From: Sideroxyarcus sp.
GTDB taxonomy: Bacteria > Pseudomonadota > Gammaproteobacteria > Burkholderiales > Gallionellaceae
Direction: 5' to 3'
Length of the DNA: 64,000 bases
NCBI GenBank assembly: GCA_030652215.1
Contig: JAUSBC010000018.1
Span: 1 to 64,000 of the forward strand
The notes under the pieces were generated by a model that did no database searches, had not been told where the DNA came from, and saw only the letters and a list, made by a program, of their open reading frames with translations. Below are positions 11,085-21,796 of this stretch, piece by piece. The position numbers and the translations under genes are program-made. Position 1 is the stretch's first letter. Each line of letters begins with the position of its first letter.

Positions 11085-11954
11085 TCAGGTTGCGGCAGGC
11101 AGAGCCAAATGTGCCTGCATTTTGCTCAAGGCCTTCTGCTCGATCTGGCGGATGCGCTCGGCAGATACCTTGAATTCGGCAGCCAGTTCGTGCAGCGTCG
11201 CCGCATGCTCTTCCTCTTCGCGCAACCAGCGCGCTTCCACGATGCGGCGGCTGCGTTCGTCCAGGCTCGCCAAGGCTTGCGCCAATCCCGTAGTGTGCAG
11301 GTGCTCACGTTCCGCAGCCTCAAGGATATAGGAAGGCTCGTGCTCTGCGTTGTCGGCCAGGTAGCTGATGGGGGAATAGCTCTCGTCCTCTTCGCCAGCC
11401 AGCGGCTCAAGCGCGATCTCGTGCCCCGCAAAACGCGCTTCCATATCCACTACATCGTGTTCGCTCACGTTGAGTTGTTTGGCAATCTCGCTCACCTGCT
11501 GCGGACGCAATGGCTCCAGCCCCTGTTTCAGGCTGCGCAGGTTGAAGAACAGCTTGCGTTGCGCCTTGGTGGTGGCGATCTTCACCATGCGCCAGTTGCG
11601 GATCACGTATTCATGGATCTCGGCGCGAATCCAGTGCAAGGCGAACGACACCAGCCGCACGCCGCGAGCCGGATCGTAACGTTTCACGGCCTTCATCAAG
11701 CCGATATTGCCTTCCTGGATCAAATCCGCCTGCGGCAGGCCGTAACCGGCAAAACCGCGCGCCACGCTGACGACGACGCGCAAGTGAGAGACCACCAACT
11801 GGCGGGCTGCATCCAGATCGTTCTGCTCCTTGAAGCGGGTCGCCAAGGCCAACTCCTCCTCATGCGACAGCACCGGAAAGCGATTCACGGCCTGAACATA
11901 CCCCTCCAGACTGCCTACGGCAGACGGTATCGGTAGATTCATGGTTGCATTCAT
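11085..11954 (-). CDS. rpoH: RNA polymerase sigma-32 factor
   Basis: LISHEEELALATRFK-type region, QEGNIGLMKAVKRYDP, FALHWIRAEIHEYVI, KAQRKLFFNLR RpoH box. Confidence 0.95.
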   Translation of the reverse strand: MNATMNLPIPSAVGSLEGYVQAVNRFPVLSHEEELALATRFKEQNDLDAARQLVVSHLRVVVSVARGFAGYGLPQADLIQEGNIGLMKAVKRYDPARGVRLVSFALHWIRAEIHEYVIRNWRMVKIATTKAQRKLFFNLRSLKQGLEPLRPQQVSEIAKQLNVSEHDVVDMEARFAGHEIALEPLAGEEDESYSPISYLADNAEHEPSYILEAAEREHLHTTGLAQALASLDERSRRIVEARWLREEEEHAATLHELAAEFKVSAERIRQIEQKALSKMQAHLALPAAT

Positions 11955-12129
11955 GGCATTTCCTCCTCTTTTGCTAATTCTAGCACTCGCGAAGTCAGAG
12001 TGCCAAGGTCGGAGAAAGTTCGTCCCGGGCGTTGCAAGATGGACCGGGGAGGCATTTGTAAGGCTTGCGGCCTGGCATGGTAGAATCCGCGCCTTCCTGT
12101 TTTACAACCATTAATTTAGGATACTTGCC

Positions 12130-13377
12130 ATGTTCTCCGCCAAAAACACCATTGCCGTGACCGATCCCGAACTTTGGGCCGCGATTCAGAACGAAAACCG
12201 CCGCCAGGAGGATCACATCGAGCTGATCGCCTCGGAAAACTACACCAGCCCGGCGGTAATGGAAGCGCAAGGCAGCAAGTTGACCAACAAATATGCGGAA
12301 GGCTATCCCGGCAAGCGCTACTACGGCGGCTGCGAATTCGTGGACGTGGCCGAGCAACTGGCCATAGACCGCGCCAAGGCGCTGTTTGGCGCCGAATACG
12401 CCAACGTGCAGCCGCATTCCGGCTCGCAGGCCAACCAGGCGGTCTACGTCTCCGTGCTGAAGCCCGGCGACACCATTATGGGCATGAGCCTGGCGCACGG
12501 CGGCCACCTCACCCACGGCGCCTCGGTGAACATCAGCGGCAAGCTGTACAACGCCATCCAGTACGGCCTGAACGACAAGGAAGAGATCGACTACGACCAG
12601 GTGCAGAAGCTGGCCACCGAGCACAAGCCCAAGATGATCGTGGCCGGCGCCTCCGCCTACGCACTGGTGATCGACTGGAAGCGCTTCCGCGCCATCGCCG
12701 ACAGCGTCGGCGCTTACCTGTTCGTGGACATGGCGCACTACGCTGGTCTGGTTGCGGCGGGCTACTATCCGAATCCGGTCGGCATCGCCGACTTCGTCAC
12801 CACCACCACCCACAAGACCCTGCGCGGTCCGCGCGGCGGCCTGATCCTGGCCAAAGCCGAACACGAGAAGGCGCTCAACTCCGCCATTTTCCCCGCGTTG
12901 CAAGGCGGCCCGCTGATGCACGTCATCGCGGCCAAGGCGGTTGCGTTCAAGGAAGCGGCAAGCAAGGAATTCAAGGTCTACCAGAAGCAAGTGATCGACA
13001 ACGCGCGCGTGATGGCGAAAGTGTTGACCGAACGCGGTGTGCGCATCGTCTCCGGCCGTACCGACAGCCACGTGTTCCTGGTCGACCTGCGTGCCAAGAA
13101 GCTCACCGGCAAGGATGCCGAAGCGGCTTTGGGCCGTGCACACATTACCGTGAACAAGAACGCCATCCCCAACGATCCCGAGAAGCCTTTCGTGACCTCC
13201 GGTATCCGCATCGGTTCGCCCGCCATGACCACGCGCGGCTTCAAGGAACTGGAAGCTGAAAAACTGGCGCACCTGATCGCCGACGTGCTGGACGCGCCGA
13301 ACGACGAGGCAGTGACCGCGCGCGTAATCGGAGAAGTGAAGAAGCTCACCACCGCGTTCCCGGTCTACGGCGCCTAA
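12130..13377 (+). CDS. glyA: Serine hydroxymethyltransferase
   Basis: [38 protein letters not shown] site. Confidence 0.97.
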   Translation: MFSAKNTIAVTDPELWAAIQNENRRQEDHIELIASENYTSPAVMEAQGSKLTNKYAEGYPGKRYYGGCEFVDVAEQLAIDRAKALFGAEYANVQPHSGSQANQAVYVSVLKPGDTIMGMSLAHGGHLTHGASVNISGKLYNAIQYGLNDKEEIDYDQVQKLATEHKPKMIVAGASAYALVIDWKRFRAIADSVGAYLFVDMAHYAGLVAAGYYPNPVGIADFVTTTTHKTLRGPRGGLILAKAEHEKALNSAIFPALQGGPLMHVIAAKAVAFKEAASKEFKVYQKQVIDNARVMAKVLTERGVRIVSGRTDSHVFLVDLRAKKLTGKDAEAALGRAHITVNKNAIPNDPEKPFVTSGIRIGSPAMTTRGFKELEAEKLAHLIADVLDAPNDEAVTARVIGEVKKLTTAFPVYGA

Positions 13378-13382
13378 GACGA

Positions 13383-13472
13383 TGAGAAGGGGGAAGAGGG
13401 AAGGGGGAAGGGTAGGGGCGGATGTCCGCCAGCCTGCTTCTTCCCTTCTCCCTTCTCCCTTCTCCCTTCCCC
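13383..13472. repeat. Polypurine/polypyrimidine inverted repeat with tandem TTCTCCC units between glyA and nrdR
   Basis: GAGAAGGGGGAAGAGGGAAGGGGGAAGGG ... CTTCTTCCCTTCTCCCTTCTCCCTTCTCCCTTCCCC around a GGCGGATGTCCGCC hairpin. Confidence 0.85.
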
Positions 13473-13473
13473 T

Positions 13474-13950
13474 ATGAAATGCCCTTTCTGCAAGCACCCC
13501 GCCACCCAAGTCGTTGACACTCGCGAAAACGAGGAAGGCGACAGCATCCGGCGCCGGCGGCGCTGTCTGGCGTGCGACAAGCGCTTCACCACGTATGAGA
13601 TCGTGGAGTTGCGCATGCCGCAGGTGGTCAAGCAGAACGGTATGCGCAGCGAGTTCGACGAGGAGAAGTTGCGCACCAGTTTTACCCGCGCGCTACACAA
13701 GCGCCCGGTTCCCACCGAATTGGTCGATGCCGCCATCGACAACGTCACGCAAAAAGTCTTTGCCCTGGGTGAACGCGAGATCGGTTCGCGCCAGATCGGC
13801 GAGATGGTGATGAAAGAGTTGCTCAAGCTCGACAAGGTCGCCTACATCCGCTTCGCCTCCGTGTACAAGAGTTTCCAGGACGTCGGCGATTTCTCCGATG
13901 CCATCGACGCGGTCAAGAATACCCGGCGCCGCCAGAGCGACAAAAAATGA
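13474..13950 (+). CDS. nrdR: Transcriptional repressor NrdR
   Basis: [18 protein letters not shown]...[16 protein letters not shown] zinc ribbon and ATP cone. Confidence 0.96.
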   Translation: MKCPFCKHPATQVVDTRENEEGDSIRRRRRCLACDKRFTTYEIVELRMPQVVKQNGMRSEFDEEKLRTSFTRALHKRPVPTELVDAAIDNVTQKVFALGEREIGSRQIGEMVMKELLKLDKVAYIRFASVYKSFQDVGDFSDAIDAVKNTRRRQSDKK

Positions 13951-15035
13951 ATGCTGCTGACAGCCAGTGGATGGCGCAGGCCTTGCGCCTCGCCGAACAG
14001 GGGCTGTATACGACCTCGCCCAATCCGCGCGTTGGCTGCGTGCTGGTTAAAGACAATACAATCATCGGCGAAGGCTGGCACGAACGTGCCGGCGAACCGC
14101 ATGCCGAAGTGCATGCCTTGCGTGCGGCCGGAAACGCGGCGCACGGGGCGACGGCTTACGTCACTCTGGAACCCTGCAGTCACTACGGGCGCACGCCGCC
14201 CTGTGCCGACGCGCTCATCGCGGCAGGCGTTGCCCGTGTGAGCGTAGCGATGCAGGACCCCAATCCGCTGGTGGCCGGGCAGGGTATCGCCAAATTGCGT
14301 GCTGCCGGAATCGAAGTTGAGAGCGGCCTGATGGAAGCCGCTGCGCGCGAATTGAATGTCGGCTTCATTGCACGCATGACGCGCGGCACACCCTGGGTGC
14401 GCAGCAAAATCGCCGCGAGTCTGGATGGACGCACGGCACTGGCCAACGGCACCAGCAAATGGATCACCGGCGAGGCGGCGCGGCGCGACGTGCAGCATTG
14501 GCGCGCGCGTTCCTGTGCGGTGCTCACCGGCATCGGCACGGTGCTGGCGGACGATCCGCAGCTCAACGTAAGAACGCCCTCCGGCGCGCGGCAGCCTTTG
14601 CGCGTGGTGCTGGACAGCGAATTGCGCATATCGGGCAGCGCGCAAATATTGCAGGGCAAGCACGTACTCATTTACACCGCCTGTGCGGATGCGGCCAAGC
14701 GTTCTGCAATCGAGGCCTGCGGCGCAGACGTGGTCGTGCTGCCGGGCGCGGATGGAAAGGTGGATTTGTCCGCGATGTTGCGCGATCTGGCGCAGCGCGG
14801 CGTCAACGAACTGCTGGTGGAGGCGGGGCGCACCGTGAATGGCGCGCTGCTCAAAGCGGGTCTGGTGGACGAAGTGGTGCTGTATCTCGCGCCGCAGTTG
14901 TTGGGCGATGCAGCGCGCGGCCTGGCGGATCTGGGCGAACTCACGCGCTTGCCGGGCGTGGCACTTGTCTGGAACGACGTGAGACAAGTGGGCGCCGATC
15001 TTCGAATTATTGCAAAAATATCAAAGGAGAAATAA
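13947..15035 (+). CDS. ribD: Bifunctional pyrimidine deaminase/reductase RibD
   Basis: [26 protein letters not shown]-terminal reductase domain. Confidence 0.96.
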   Translation: MNAADSQWMAQALRLAEQGLYTTSPNPRVGCVLVKDNTIIGEGWHERAGEPHAEVHALRAAGNAAHGATAYVTLEPCSHYGRTPPCADALIAAGVARVSVAMQDPNPLVAGQGIAKLRAAGIEVESGLMEAAARELNVGFIARMTRGTPWVRSKIAASLDGRTALANGTSKWITGEAARRDVQHWRARSCAVLTGIGTVLADDPQLNVRTPSGARQPLRVVLDSELRISGSAQILQGKHVLIYTACADAAKRSAIEACGADVVVLPGADGKVDLSAMLRDLAQRGVNELLVEAGRTVNGALLKAGLVDEVVLYLAPQLLGDAARGLADLGELTRLPGVALVWNDVRQVGADLRIIAKISKEK

Positions 15036-15037
15036 TC

Positions 15038-15634
15038 ATGTTCAGTGGAATCGTGGCCGATGTGGGGCTGATCAAATTGGCGCAGGACCGGGAGGGAGGC
15101 TTGCGCCTGACCGTGAATGCCGAAGTGCTCGGCATGGACGACGTGCAAGTTGGCGACAGCATCGCCTGCAACGGCGTGTGCCTCACCGTGGTAAAACTGG
15201 ACGGCAACGACTTTACCGTGGATGTGTCGCGCGAGACTTTGAATTGCACCACGGGTTTGGAGAAGCAGGGCGGGCACGTCAATCTGGAAAAGGCGCTGCG
15301 TTTGTCGGACCGGTTGGGCGGGCACATGGTGAGCGGTCATGTGGACGGTGTGGGCGAAGTGATCGCCTTCAACGACATCGGCGAAAGCTGGCGTCTGGTG
15401 GTGCGCGCGCCGCGCGAGCTGGCCAAGTACATTGCCATGAAAGGTTCCATCACCATCAACGGCGTCAGCCTCACGGTGAACCAGGTTTCGGGCGCGGAAT
15501 TCGAAGTGAATCTCATCCCGCATACACTGGACGTGACGACACTGAACGAACTGAAGGTCGGAACCCGGGTGAATCTGGAGATCGACCTGATCGCGCGCTA
15601 CGTTGAGCGCATGATGACTGCGGACAAGAACTAG
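15038..15634 (+). CDS. ribE: Riboflavin synthase alpha subunit
   Basis: MFSGIVADVGLI, SIACNGVCLTV, GHMVSGHVDG. Confidence 0.95.
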   Translation: MFSGIVADVGLIKLAQDREGGLRLTVNAEVLGMDDVQVGDSIACNGVCLTVVKLDGNDFTVDVSRETLNCTTGLEKQGGHVNLEKALRLSDRLGGHMVSGHVDGVGEVIAFNDIGESWRLVVRAPRELAKYIAMKGSITINGVSLTVNQVSGAEFEVNLIPHTLDVTTLNELKVGTRVNLEIDLIARYVERMMTADKN

Positions 15635-15643
15635 TCCCGGCGT

Positions 15644-16036
15644 CTACCTGCCCAGGCTGGGGTGTTGGCGCAAAGCCTGCAATACAAAAACAGCAATCTC
15701 CCTGGGCAGGGCCGGGCTGACTTTAAGGAAGGCCGAATAGACGCGCTTGCCGTCGAACGCGCCGTCGGCAACCAATACCGGCGATGCCTTGTATTTGCCG
15801 GGTCTGTGTTCCCCGTCGTCGACCGCCATGTGCGCGAAGCCTCGGGATGGATTCCAGGAAATGGAATGCTCGTGGTGCAGTTTGTCGTAGCACAACTCGA
15901 AGCCCACGAAATCCTGATCGTCCGACAGCCAGACGATGAGATCGAAGTTCTCGGAGTGAAACCATCTGCGTTTCGACTCTCCGGGTATCTGGCGCACGTT
16001 GCGATGTTCTTTCATGAACGCTTCCTCCGCCAGCAA
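15644..16036 (-). CDS. Hypothetical protein
   Basis: 130-aa ORF opposite to the rib operon; no family recognised with certainty. Confidence 0.6.
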   Translation of the reverse strand: MLAEEAFMKEHRNVRQIPGESKRRWFHSENFDLIVWLSDDQDFVGFELCYDKLHHEHSISWNPSRGFAHMAVDDGEHRPGKYKASPVLVADGAFDGKRVYSAFLKVSPALPREIAVFVLQALRQHPSLGR

Positions 16037-16037
16037 G

Positions 16038-16586
16038 TTACACCAGAAACGGCACGAAACGCTTGGTGCGTTTCATGTATTCCCGGTATTGCGCGCCAAA
16101 ATATCGGACATTCTCGGACTCTTCCGTCAGGGCGGCAATCACCAGGAAGAAGCTGGCCATCAGCGCGATGCTGCCGCTCAGCCAGGACATGTGCTTGAAA
16201 AACAATCCCCAGTCCAGCAGGATCAGCGAGTTGTACATGGGGTGGCGGATGAGACGGTAGATGCCGCGGCTCACCAGCACCGTGGTTTTTTCGAACTCCA
16301 GCAAAGGGATGTCATTGCGCGCGGCATCCTGCCGGCCGAACAGGCGCAGCGACAGGTAGCTGACGACGGCCATGAACAGCGAAAGCCACATCAGCACGCT
16401 GCAAATGGTCTGGTCGAGCGCGGGCGGCGCACTGTACCAACCGTCCAGATTCATAACGACCAGTATCAGCATCAATTCCCACGCGAAAAAACGGTAAAAC
16501 CCGTGAGAATTCGGTACGCGCAACGACGCGCGCGAGATAAAGGTCAAGACTGCGGTTCCGGCAATGAAGGCGACCCATTCAGGCAT
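16038..16586 (-). CDS. Isoprenylcysteine methyltransferase/NnrU-like membrane protein
   Basis: GIYRLIRHPMYNSLILLDWGLFF...FGAQYREYMKRTKRFVPFL; start within the longer track ORF. Confidence 0.8.
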   Translation of the reverse strand: MPEWVAFIAGTAVLTFISRASLRVPNSHGFYRFFAWELMLILVVMNLDGWYSAPPALDQTICSVLMWLSLFMAVVSYLSLRLFGRQDAARNDIPLLEFEKTTVLVSRGIYRLIRHPMYNSLILLDWGLFFKHMSWLSGSIALMASFFLVIAALTEESENVRYFGAQYREYMKRTKRFVPFLV

Positions 16587-16697
16587 AAAAAGCTGCTCCC
16601 GGCATGTGAAGTCCGCGAATAGTACACGCGCGCGGGCGGTAGTTACAGGGTTGGTGATAGAATCCACCCCCTTACAATGAACCCCAGAGCCGTACAC

Positions 16698-17798
16698 ATG
16701 ACAGATATCGCACCCATCACCGAAATCATCGACGAGATCCGCGCCGGGCGCATGGTCGTTCTGGTGGACGAAGAAGACCGCGAAAACGAGGGCGACCTGC
16801 TGTTCGCCGCCGAGTTCGTCACGCCGGAAGCCATCAACTTCATGATCCGCCATGCACGCGGCCTGGTCTGCCTGACGCTGACCGAGGAGCGCTGCCGCCA
16901 GCTCGGCATTTCGCACATGGCGCGCGACAACAAGAGCCCGCTGGGCACCAATTTCACGGTTTCCATCGAAGCGGCCGAGGGCGTGACCACCGGCATTTCC
17001 GCTTCCGACCGCGCCGTCACCATCAAGGCCGCTGTGAAGAAGAATGCCGGTCCTGCGGATATCGTCCAGCCCGGACACATCTTCCCCATCATGGCCAAAC
17101 CGGGTGGCGTGCTGGTGCGTGCCGGCCATACCGAAGCGGGTTGCGATCTGGCGCATATGGCCGGGCTGACGCCGGCCTCGGTGATCTGCGAGATCATCAA
17201 GGAAGACGGCGAAATGGCCCGTCTGCCCGACCTGATCCCGTTCGCCAAGGAACACGGCCTGAAGATAGGCACCATCGCCGACCTCATCGAATACCGCATC
17301 CAGACCGAGACGCTGGTCGAACGCGTCGCACGGCGCAAAGTACAGACCGCCTACGGCGAATTCGACCTCGTGAGCTACACCGACAAGACCACGCAGCGCA
17401 CCCATCTGGCGCTGGTGAAGGGCAATATCCAGCCGCAGACCGAGACGGTGGTGCGCGTGCACGAGCCGTTGTCGACGCTGGATTTCCTGGAACAGGTCAG
17501 CCTGCCCAACAGCACCAGCGTGCATGACGCGCTGAGCAAGATCAGCCAGGTCGAGGCGGGCGTGCTGGTGATGATGCACCATACCGAAACTTCCTCCAGC
17601 CTGCTGGCGCGCGCCGCGGCCACGCCGGAAGCCCATCACGCGCAGTGGGACCCGCGCAGCTACGGCATCGGCGCGCAGATCCTGCGCGACCTCACCGTCG
17701 GCAAGCTGTGCCTCATCGCCACCCCGCGCAAACTGCCCAGCATGACCGGTTTCGGCCTGGAGGTGGTGCGTTACTGTCAATGCAAGGAAACGAAATGA
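16698..17798 (+). CDS. ribBA: Bifunctional DHBP synthase/GTP cyclohydrolase II-like protein RibBA
   Basis: [26 protein letters not shown]-terminal GCHII-like region; alternative start 16677. Confidence 0.94.
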   Translation: MTDIAPITEIIDEIRAGRMVVLVDEEDRENEGDLLFAAEFVTPEAINFMIRHARGLVCLTLTEERCRQLGISHMARDNKSPLGTNFTVSIEAAEGVTTGISASDRAVTIKAAVKKNAGPADIVQPGHIFPIMAKPGGVLVRAGHTEAGCDLAHMAGLTPASVICEIIKEDGEMARLPDLIPFAKEHGLKIGTIADLIEYRIQTETLVERVARRKVQTAYGEFDLVSYTDKTTQRTHLALVKGNIQPQTETVVRVHEPLSTLDFLEQVSLPNSTSVHDALSKISQVEAGVLVMMHHTETSSSLLARAAATPEAHHAQWDPRSYGIGAQILRDLTVGKLCLIATPRKLPSMTGFGLEVVRYCQCKETK

Positions 17799-18247
17799 AA
17801 GAGATCGAAAAAAACTTTAACGGCAAAGGCCTGCGCATCGGCATCGTGCAGAGCCGTTTCAACGAAGTGGTGTGCGAGGGACTGCTGTCCGCCTGCCGCG
17901 CGCAACTGGTGAAAAGCGGCGTGAGCGAAAACGACATCACGCTGGCCAACGTGCCCGGCGCACTGGAAATTCCGCTGGTGCTGCAAACCATGGCGCAGAG
18001 CAAGAAGTTCGATGCACTCGTTGCACTGGGTGCGGTGATACGCGGCGATACTTATCACTTTGAAGTCGTCTCCAACGAATCGGCGCGCGGCGTGGGCGAA
18101 GTGCAGCTGCACAGCGGCGTCCCCATCGCCAACGCGATCCTGACCACCGACAGCGACGAGCAGGCCGAAGTGCGCATGAACGTCAAAGGCGCGGAAGCCG
18201 CGCTGGTCGCCATCGAGATGGTGCACTTGTTGAAGGCGCTCGCATGA
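17795..18247 (+). CDS. ribH: 6,7-dimethyl-8-ribityllumazine synthase
   Basis: VVQSRFNE-type start, [21 protein letters not shown]. Confidence 0.96.
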   Translation: MKEIEKNFNGKGLRIGIVQSRFNEVVCEGLLSACRAQLVKSGVSENDITLANVPGALEIPLVLQTMAQSKKFDALVALGAVIRGDTYHFEVVSNESARGVGEVQLHSGVPIANAILTTDSDEQAEVRMNVKGAEAALVAIEMVHLLKALA

Positions 18248-18696
18248 GCGAAGCCAAGCCCGCCAGCCCGGCCAAGAGCCTGCGCCATCGTGCGCGCGAA
18301 CTGGCCATGCAGGGCGTGTACGAATGGCGCCTTTCCGGCAAGAGCGCGCGACTGATCGAAAACGTCACGCGCGAGGAAAAAAGCCTTGGCCGTTACGACA
18401 CCGAATTCTTCGGGCAATTGCTCAACGGCGCCATCGCCGAACAGGAGGCATTGTCGGAACTGATCGCGCCGCACCTGGATCGCACCGTGAAGGAATTGAG
18501 TCCGGTCGAATTCTCCGTGCTGCTGTTGGGCGCGTACGAATTGGCCCATCATCCCGAAATCCCCTATCGCGTGGTGATCAACGAGGCGGTGGAACTGGCC
18601 AAGACTTTCGGCGGCAGCGACGGCCACAAGTTCGTCAACGGTGTGCTGGACAAACTGGCGGCGCAAGTGCGCGCGGCTGAAGTGAAGGCGAAATAG
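18244..18696 (+). CDS. nusB: Transcription antitermination factor NusB
   Basis: [47 protein letters not shown]. Confidence 0.95.
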   Translation: MSEAKPASPAKSLRHRARELAMQGVYEWRLSGKSARLIENVTREEKSLGRYDTEFFGQLLNGAIAEQEALSELIAPHLDRTVKELSPVEFSVLLLGAYELAHHPEIPYRVVINEAVELAKTFGGSDGHKFVNGVLDKLAAQVRAAEVKAK

Positions 18697-18775
18697 TAAG
18701 TAGTTAGTAGTTAGACGTTAGTTACAAAGGCTAGGCGCGGCTACTCCAACTAAAAACTATCGACTAGCGACTTAC
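18696..18775. repeat. Degenerate inverted repeat between nusB and thiL
   Basis: 29-nt arms GTAAGTAGTTAGTAGTTAGACGTTAGTTA / CAACTAAAAACTATCGACTAGCGACTTAC. Confidence 0.75.
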
Positions 18776-18785
18776 AACTGTTTCT

Positions 18786-19745
18786 ATGTCTGAATTCGAT
18801 CTCATCCAGCGCTTTTTCACCCGCCCCGCACCACACGCAATCCTGGGCGTGGGCGACGATGCTGCGCTGCTGCAGGTCGCCGAGGGCATGGAGCTGGCGG
18901 TTTCCACCGACATGCTGGTCAGCGGCACCCACTTCCTTCCCGATGGCGATCCTTTCCTGCTGGGCCATAAAACGCTGGCGGTGAATCTTTCCGATCTGGC
19001 GGCGATGGGCGCGGCGCCGCGCTGGGCCACGCTGGCGCTGTCGCTGCCGCAGGCTGATGAGCAATGGCTGCAGCGTTTCAGCGAGGGCTTCTTCGCGCTG
19101 GCCGACAAGTACGGCGTGGAGCTGGTGGGCGGCGATACCACGCGCGGTCCGCTCAACCTCAGCGTCACCATCATGGGCGAAGTGCCCCGGGGCAAGGCAC
19201 TGCGCCGCAGCGGCGCCCATGTCGGCGACGACATCTGGGTGTCGGGAACGCTGGGCGAAGCGGCGCTGGGATTGGCGCATCTGCAGGGCCGGATCGCGCT
19301 GCCCGACGATGCACGGGCCTTCTGTCTTTCCGCCCTGCATCAACCGCAGCCGCGTATCGCATTGGGCCTGGCATTGCGCGGCATTGCGCACAGCGCCATC
19401 GACATCTCCGACGGTTTGCTCGCCGATCTCGGGCATATACTGGATTGCTCCAATGTGGCCGCCGAACTGCGCTACGACAGGCTGCCCAAGCCGTCGCTGT
19501 CTTCCGTCGGTGGCAACGGCTTGGCCGAACTCGCGCAGCGTTGCGTATTGTCGGGCGGCGACGATTACGAATTGTGTTTTACCGCGCCGGTTTCGCGGCG
19601 CGCCGAGATCGAGACGCTGGCAACCCGATTGAACCAACCCTTGAGCCGGGTCGGCAGTATTGTGTCCGGGCACGGTTGCAAGGTGCGCGCGGAAGACGGC
19701 AGTGTGATGAAACTGAAAGAAAGCGGCTATGACCACTTCGCATGA
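18786..19745 (+). CDS. thiL: Thiamine-monophosphate kinase
   Basis: [29 protein letters not shown]. Confidence 0.95.
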   Translation: MSEFDLIQRFFTRPAPHAILGVGDDAALLQVAEGMELAVSTDMLVSGTHFLPDGDPFLLGHKTLAVNLSDLAAMGAAPRWATLALSLPQADEQWLQRFSEGFFALADKYGVELVGGDTTRGPLNLSVTIMGEVPRGKALRRSGAHVGDDIWVSGTLGEAALGLAHLQGRIALPDDARAFCLSALHQPQPRIALGLALRGIAHSAIDISDGLLADLGHILDCSNVAAELRYDRLPKPSLSSVGGNGLAELAQRCVLSGGDDYELCFTAPVSRRAEIETLATRLNQPLSRVGSIVSGHGCKVRAEDGSVMKLKESGYDHFA

Positions 19746-20235
19746 TCAATTGAAATTCAAGCCGGACTGGCGCTTTCTGTTCAGCCACCCCGCGCATTAC
19801 CTGTCGTTCGGTTTCGGCGCGGGCCTGCTGCCCCGTTCGCCGGGCACGGCGGGCACGCTGGTTGCCTTCCCCATGTACTGGTTTCTCGCGCCGCGCCTGA
19901 CGGACGCGATGTTCATCCTGGTGCTGATCTGGGCGTTTGCCTTCGGCGTGTGGGTATGCGACATCACCGGCAAGGCGCTGGGCGTTTCCGATTACGGCGG
20001 CATCGTGTGGGACGAAATCGTTGCTTTCATGCTGGTGCTGTTTTTCACGCCGGAAGGCTGGGAGTGGCAGTTGCTGGCGTTCATACTGTTTCGCTTTTTC
20101 GACATCGTCAAACCCCAGCCCATACGCTATTTCGACCAAACCTGGCACGGCGGCCTGGGGGTGATGTTCGACGATATCCTCGCGGCAGGTTACAGCTTGC
20201 TATGCCTGGCGTTCATAAAAAGCATCCTGGTCTGA
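19729..20235 (+). CDS. pgpA: Phosphatidylglycerophosphatase A
   Basis: [23 protein letters not shown]. Confidence 0.94.
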   Translation: MTTSHDQLKFKPDWRFLFSHPAHYLSFGFGAGLLPRSPGTAGTLVAFPMYWFLAPRLTDAMFILVLIWAFAFGVWVCDITGKALGVSDYGGIVWDEIVAFMLVLFFTPEGWEWQLLAFILFRFFDIVKPQPIRYFDQTWHGGLGVMFDDILAAGYSLLCLAFIKSILV

Positions 20236-20957
20236 GCGCGCTGGTCGCGCTGTGCGCCTGTCTTGCATGGGGCGCGCAGGCCGAAATATTCGGCGCCAAA
20301 GTGATTGCGGTGCTGGACGGCGATACCGTGCTGGTGCTGCGCGAAGGACAGAAGCTTAAAATTCGTATGGCGGACATCGACGCCCCGGAAGTGGGGCACG
20401 CAGGGACGGACGGCGAGCCGCCCGACTCGCAAAAGGATCAGCCTTACGGCCGCCAGTCGCGCGATTCATTACGCGAAATGCTGGGCAAGAAACAAGTGCA
20501 GATCGACAGCCGTGCCATCGACCAATACGGGCGCGTAATTGGACTGGTCTCGCTGGATGGTCGCGACATCAACCGGGAACAAGTGCAACGCGGCATGGCA
20601 TGGGCTACGCAAAGCCGCCGGTCCGCGACGCGTGCGGGTGAAGTTGCTCACTACCGCACCTACACTGACCTGCAAGACGAAGCCCGGCAGGCGCGGCGCG
20701 GCCTCTGGGCGCTACCCGATCCGCAAACGCCATGGCAGTGGCGCAAACTGCATCCGCTGCTTGTCTCTGCCCAGTCCGCGTCCGACCACGCCGCGTCGGC
20801 AGGCTCGAATGACGGAGATTGCGGCAAGAAGCGTTTTTGTTCCGAAATGCTGTCGTGCGACGAAGCCCGATTTCACTACACGCACTGCGGCCTGAAAACG
20901 CTGGACGGCAATCGCGACGGTTCGCCTTGCGAGAGCTTGTGCGGCGGCGGGGAATAG
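20202..20957 (+). CDS. Thermonuclease (SNase)-like protein with C-terminal Excalibur-like motif
   Basis: VIAVLDGDTVLVLREGQKLKIRMADIDAPE; C-terminal DGNRDGSPCESLC; alternative start in the track ORF. Confidence 0.88.
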   Translation: MPGVHKKHPGLSALVALCACLAWGAQAEIFGAKVIAVLDGDTVLVLREGQKLKIRMADIDAPEVGHAGTDGEPPDSQKDQPYGRQSRDSLREMLGKKQVQIDSRAIDQYGRVIGLVSLDGRDINREQVQRGMAWATQSRRSATRAGEVAHYRTYTDLQDEARQARRGLWALPDPQTPWQWRKLHPLLVSAQSASDHAASAGSNDGDCGKKRFCSEMLSCDEARFHYTHCGLKTLDGNRDGSPCESLCGGGE

Positions 20958-21219
20958 CGCACAGCGTGCGCTTGGGTGGAAAAAACGGAATCGGACGTTT
21001 TCCATGCCGGATTCATGGCCTTTGTTCGGGCAAGACATAGGCCAAGGTCTATACCTTCAGGTGTATATTTCAAAAGCGCCTTTAGTGTTAAATTCCAGTC
21101 CGGCGCGGCCGGCTGCAGGCGTTAAGCTTGCGCGCTGTCCGGGGACCGATCCGGGGATGCACTTTATTTCACTGATACATCACGCCCTGTTGCGAATTCT
21201 TTTGGAAGGTTGAGCGAGT

Positions 21220-21519
21220 ATGGCCATCAATATTGTCAAACCCAAGGCACCTCCGGCGCCGTCTTTGCCGGCGGATCTGGCAGCCGATTTTGCATTGGTC
21301 CAGGAGCGCTTCCCGAAGATCGGCGAAAAGATAGCGTTGATGTGGGGGACGGTCGGGCTGCAGAAATATCTCAGCACGACCATTTTCGACGAACGTGGCG
21401 GACGTCAGGGTTTCCCCCTGCCGGTTGTCACCGCGCTGATGCACTTGTTCGAATACCACACTACGCTGGTGCCGGATGCACCCGCAGGCGAAGGTCAAGT
21501 ATGGGAAGACGCCAAATAG
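21220..21519 (+). CDS. Hypothetical protein
   Basis: 99-aa ORF with plausible upstream context; no domain recognised. Confidence 0.65.
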   Translation: MAINIVKPKAPPAPSLPADLAADFALVQERFPKIGEKIALMWGTVGLQKYLSTTIFDERGGRQGFPLPVVTALMHLFEYHTTLVPDAPAGEGQVWEDAK

Positions 21520-21580
21520 CCAGCGGCGCGCGACAGGGCAATGCGCCCGTGTTCCGCCGGTTTTGAACAAGCCAGGCACA

Positions 21581-21796
21581 ATGGATACAACACATCTGCA
21601 ACTCCTGGTCACCCGCGCCATGCCTTACGGCAAGTACAAGGGCAGGCTGATCGCAGACCTGCCGGGAGATTACCTCAACTGGTTCGCACGCAAAGGTTTC
21701 CCTCCGGGCGAGATCGGCAGGCTGTTGGCCCTGATGCAGGAGCTGGATCACAACGGCCTGTCGTCATTGCTGGACCCGCTTAGAAAAACCAAATGA
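21581..21796 (+). CDS. DUF3820-like protein
   Basis: MPYGKYKGRLIADLPGDYLNWFARKGFPPGEIGRLL. Confidence 0.85.
   Translation: MDTTHLQLLVTRAMPYGKYKGRLIADLPGDYLNWFARKGFPPGEIGRLLALMQELDHNGLSSLLDPLRKTK

Noticed and set aside
11995-13509. 504-aa minus-strand ORF opposite glyA
   Set aside because: Antisense artefact; glyA is fully supported.
16038-17780. 580-aa minus-strand ORF
   Set aside because: Upstream part is antisense to ribBA; the methyltransferase-like protein starts at 16586.
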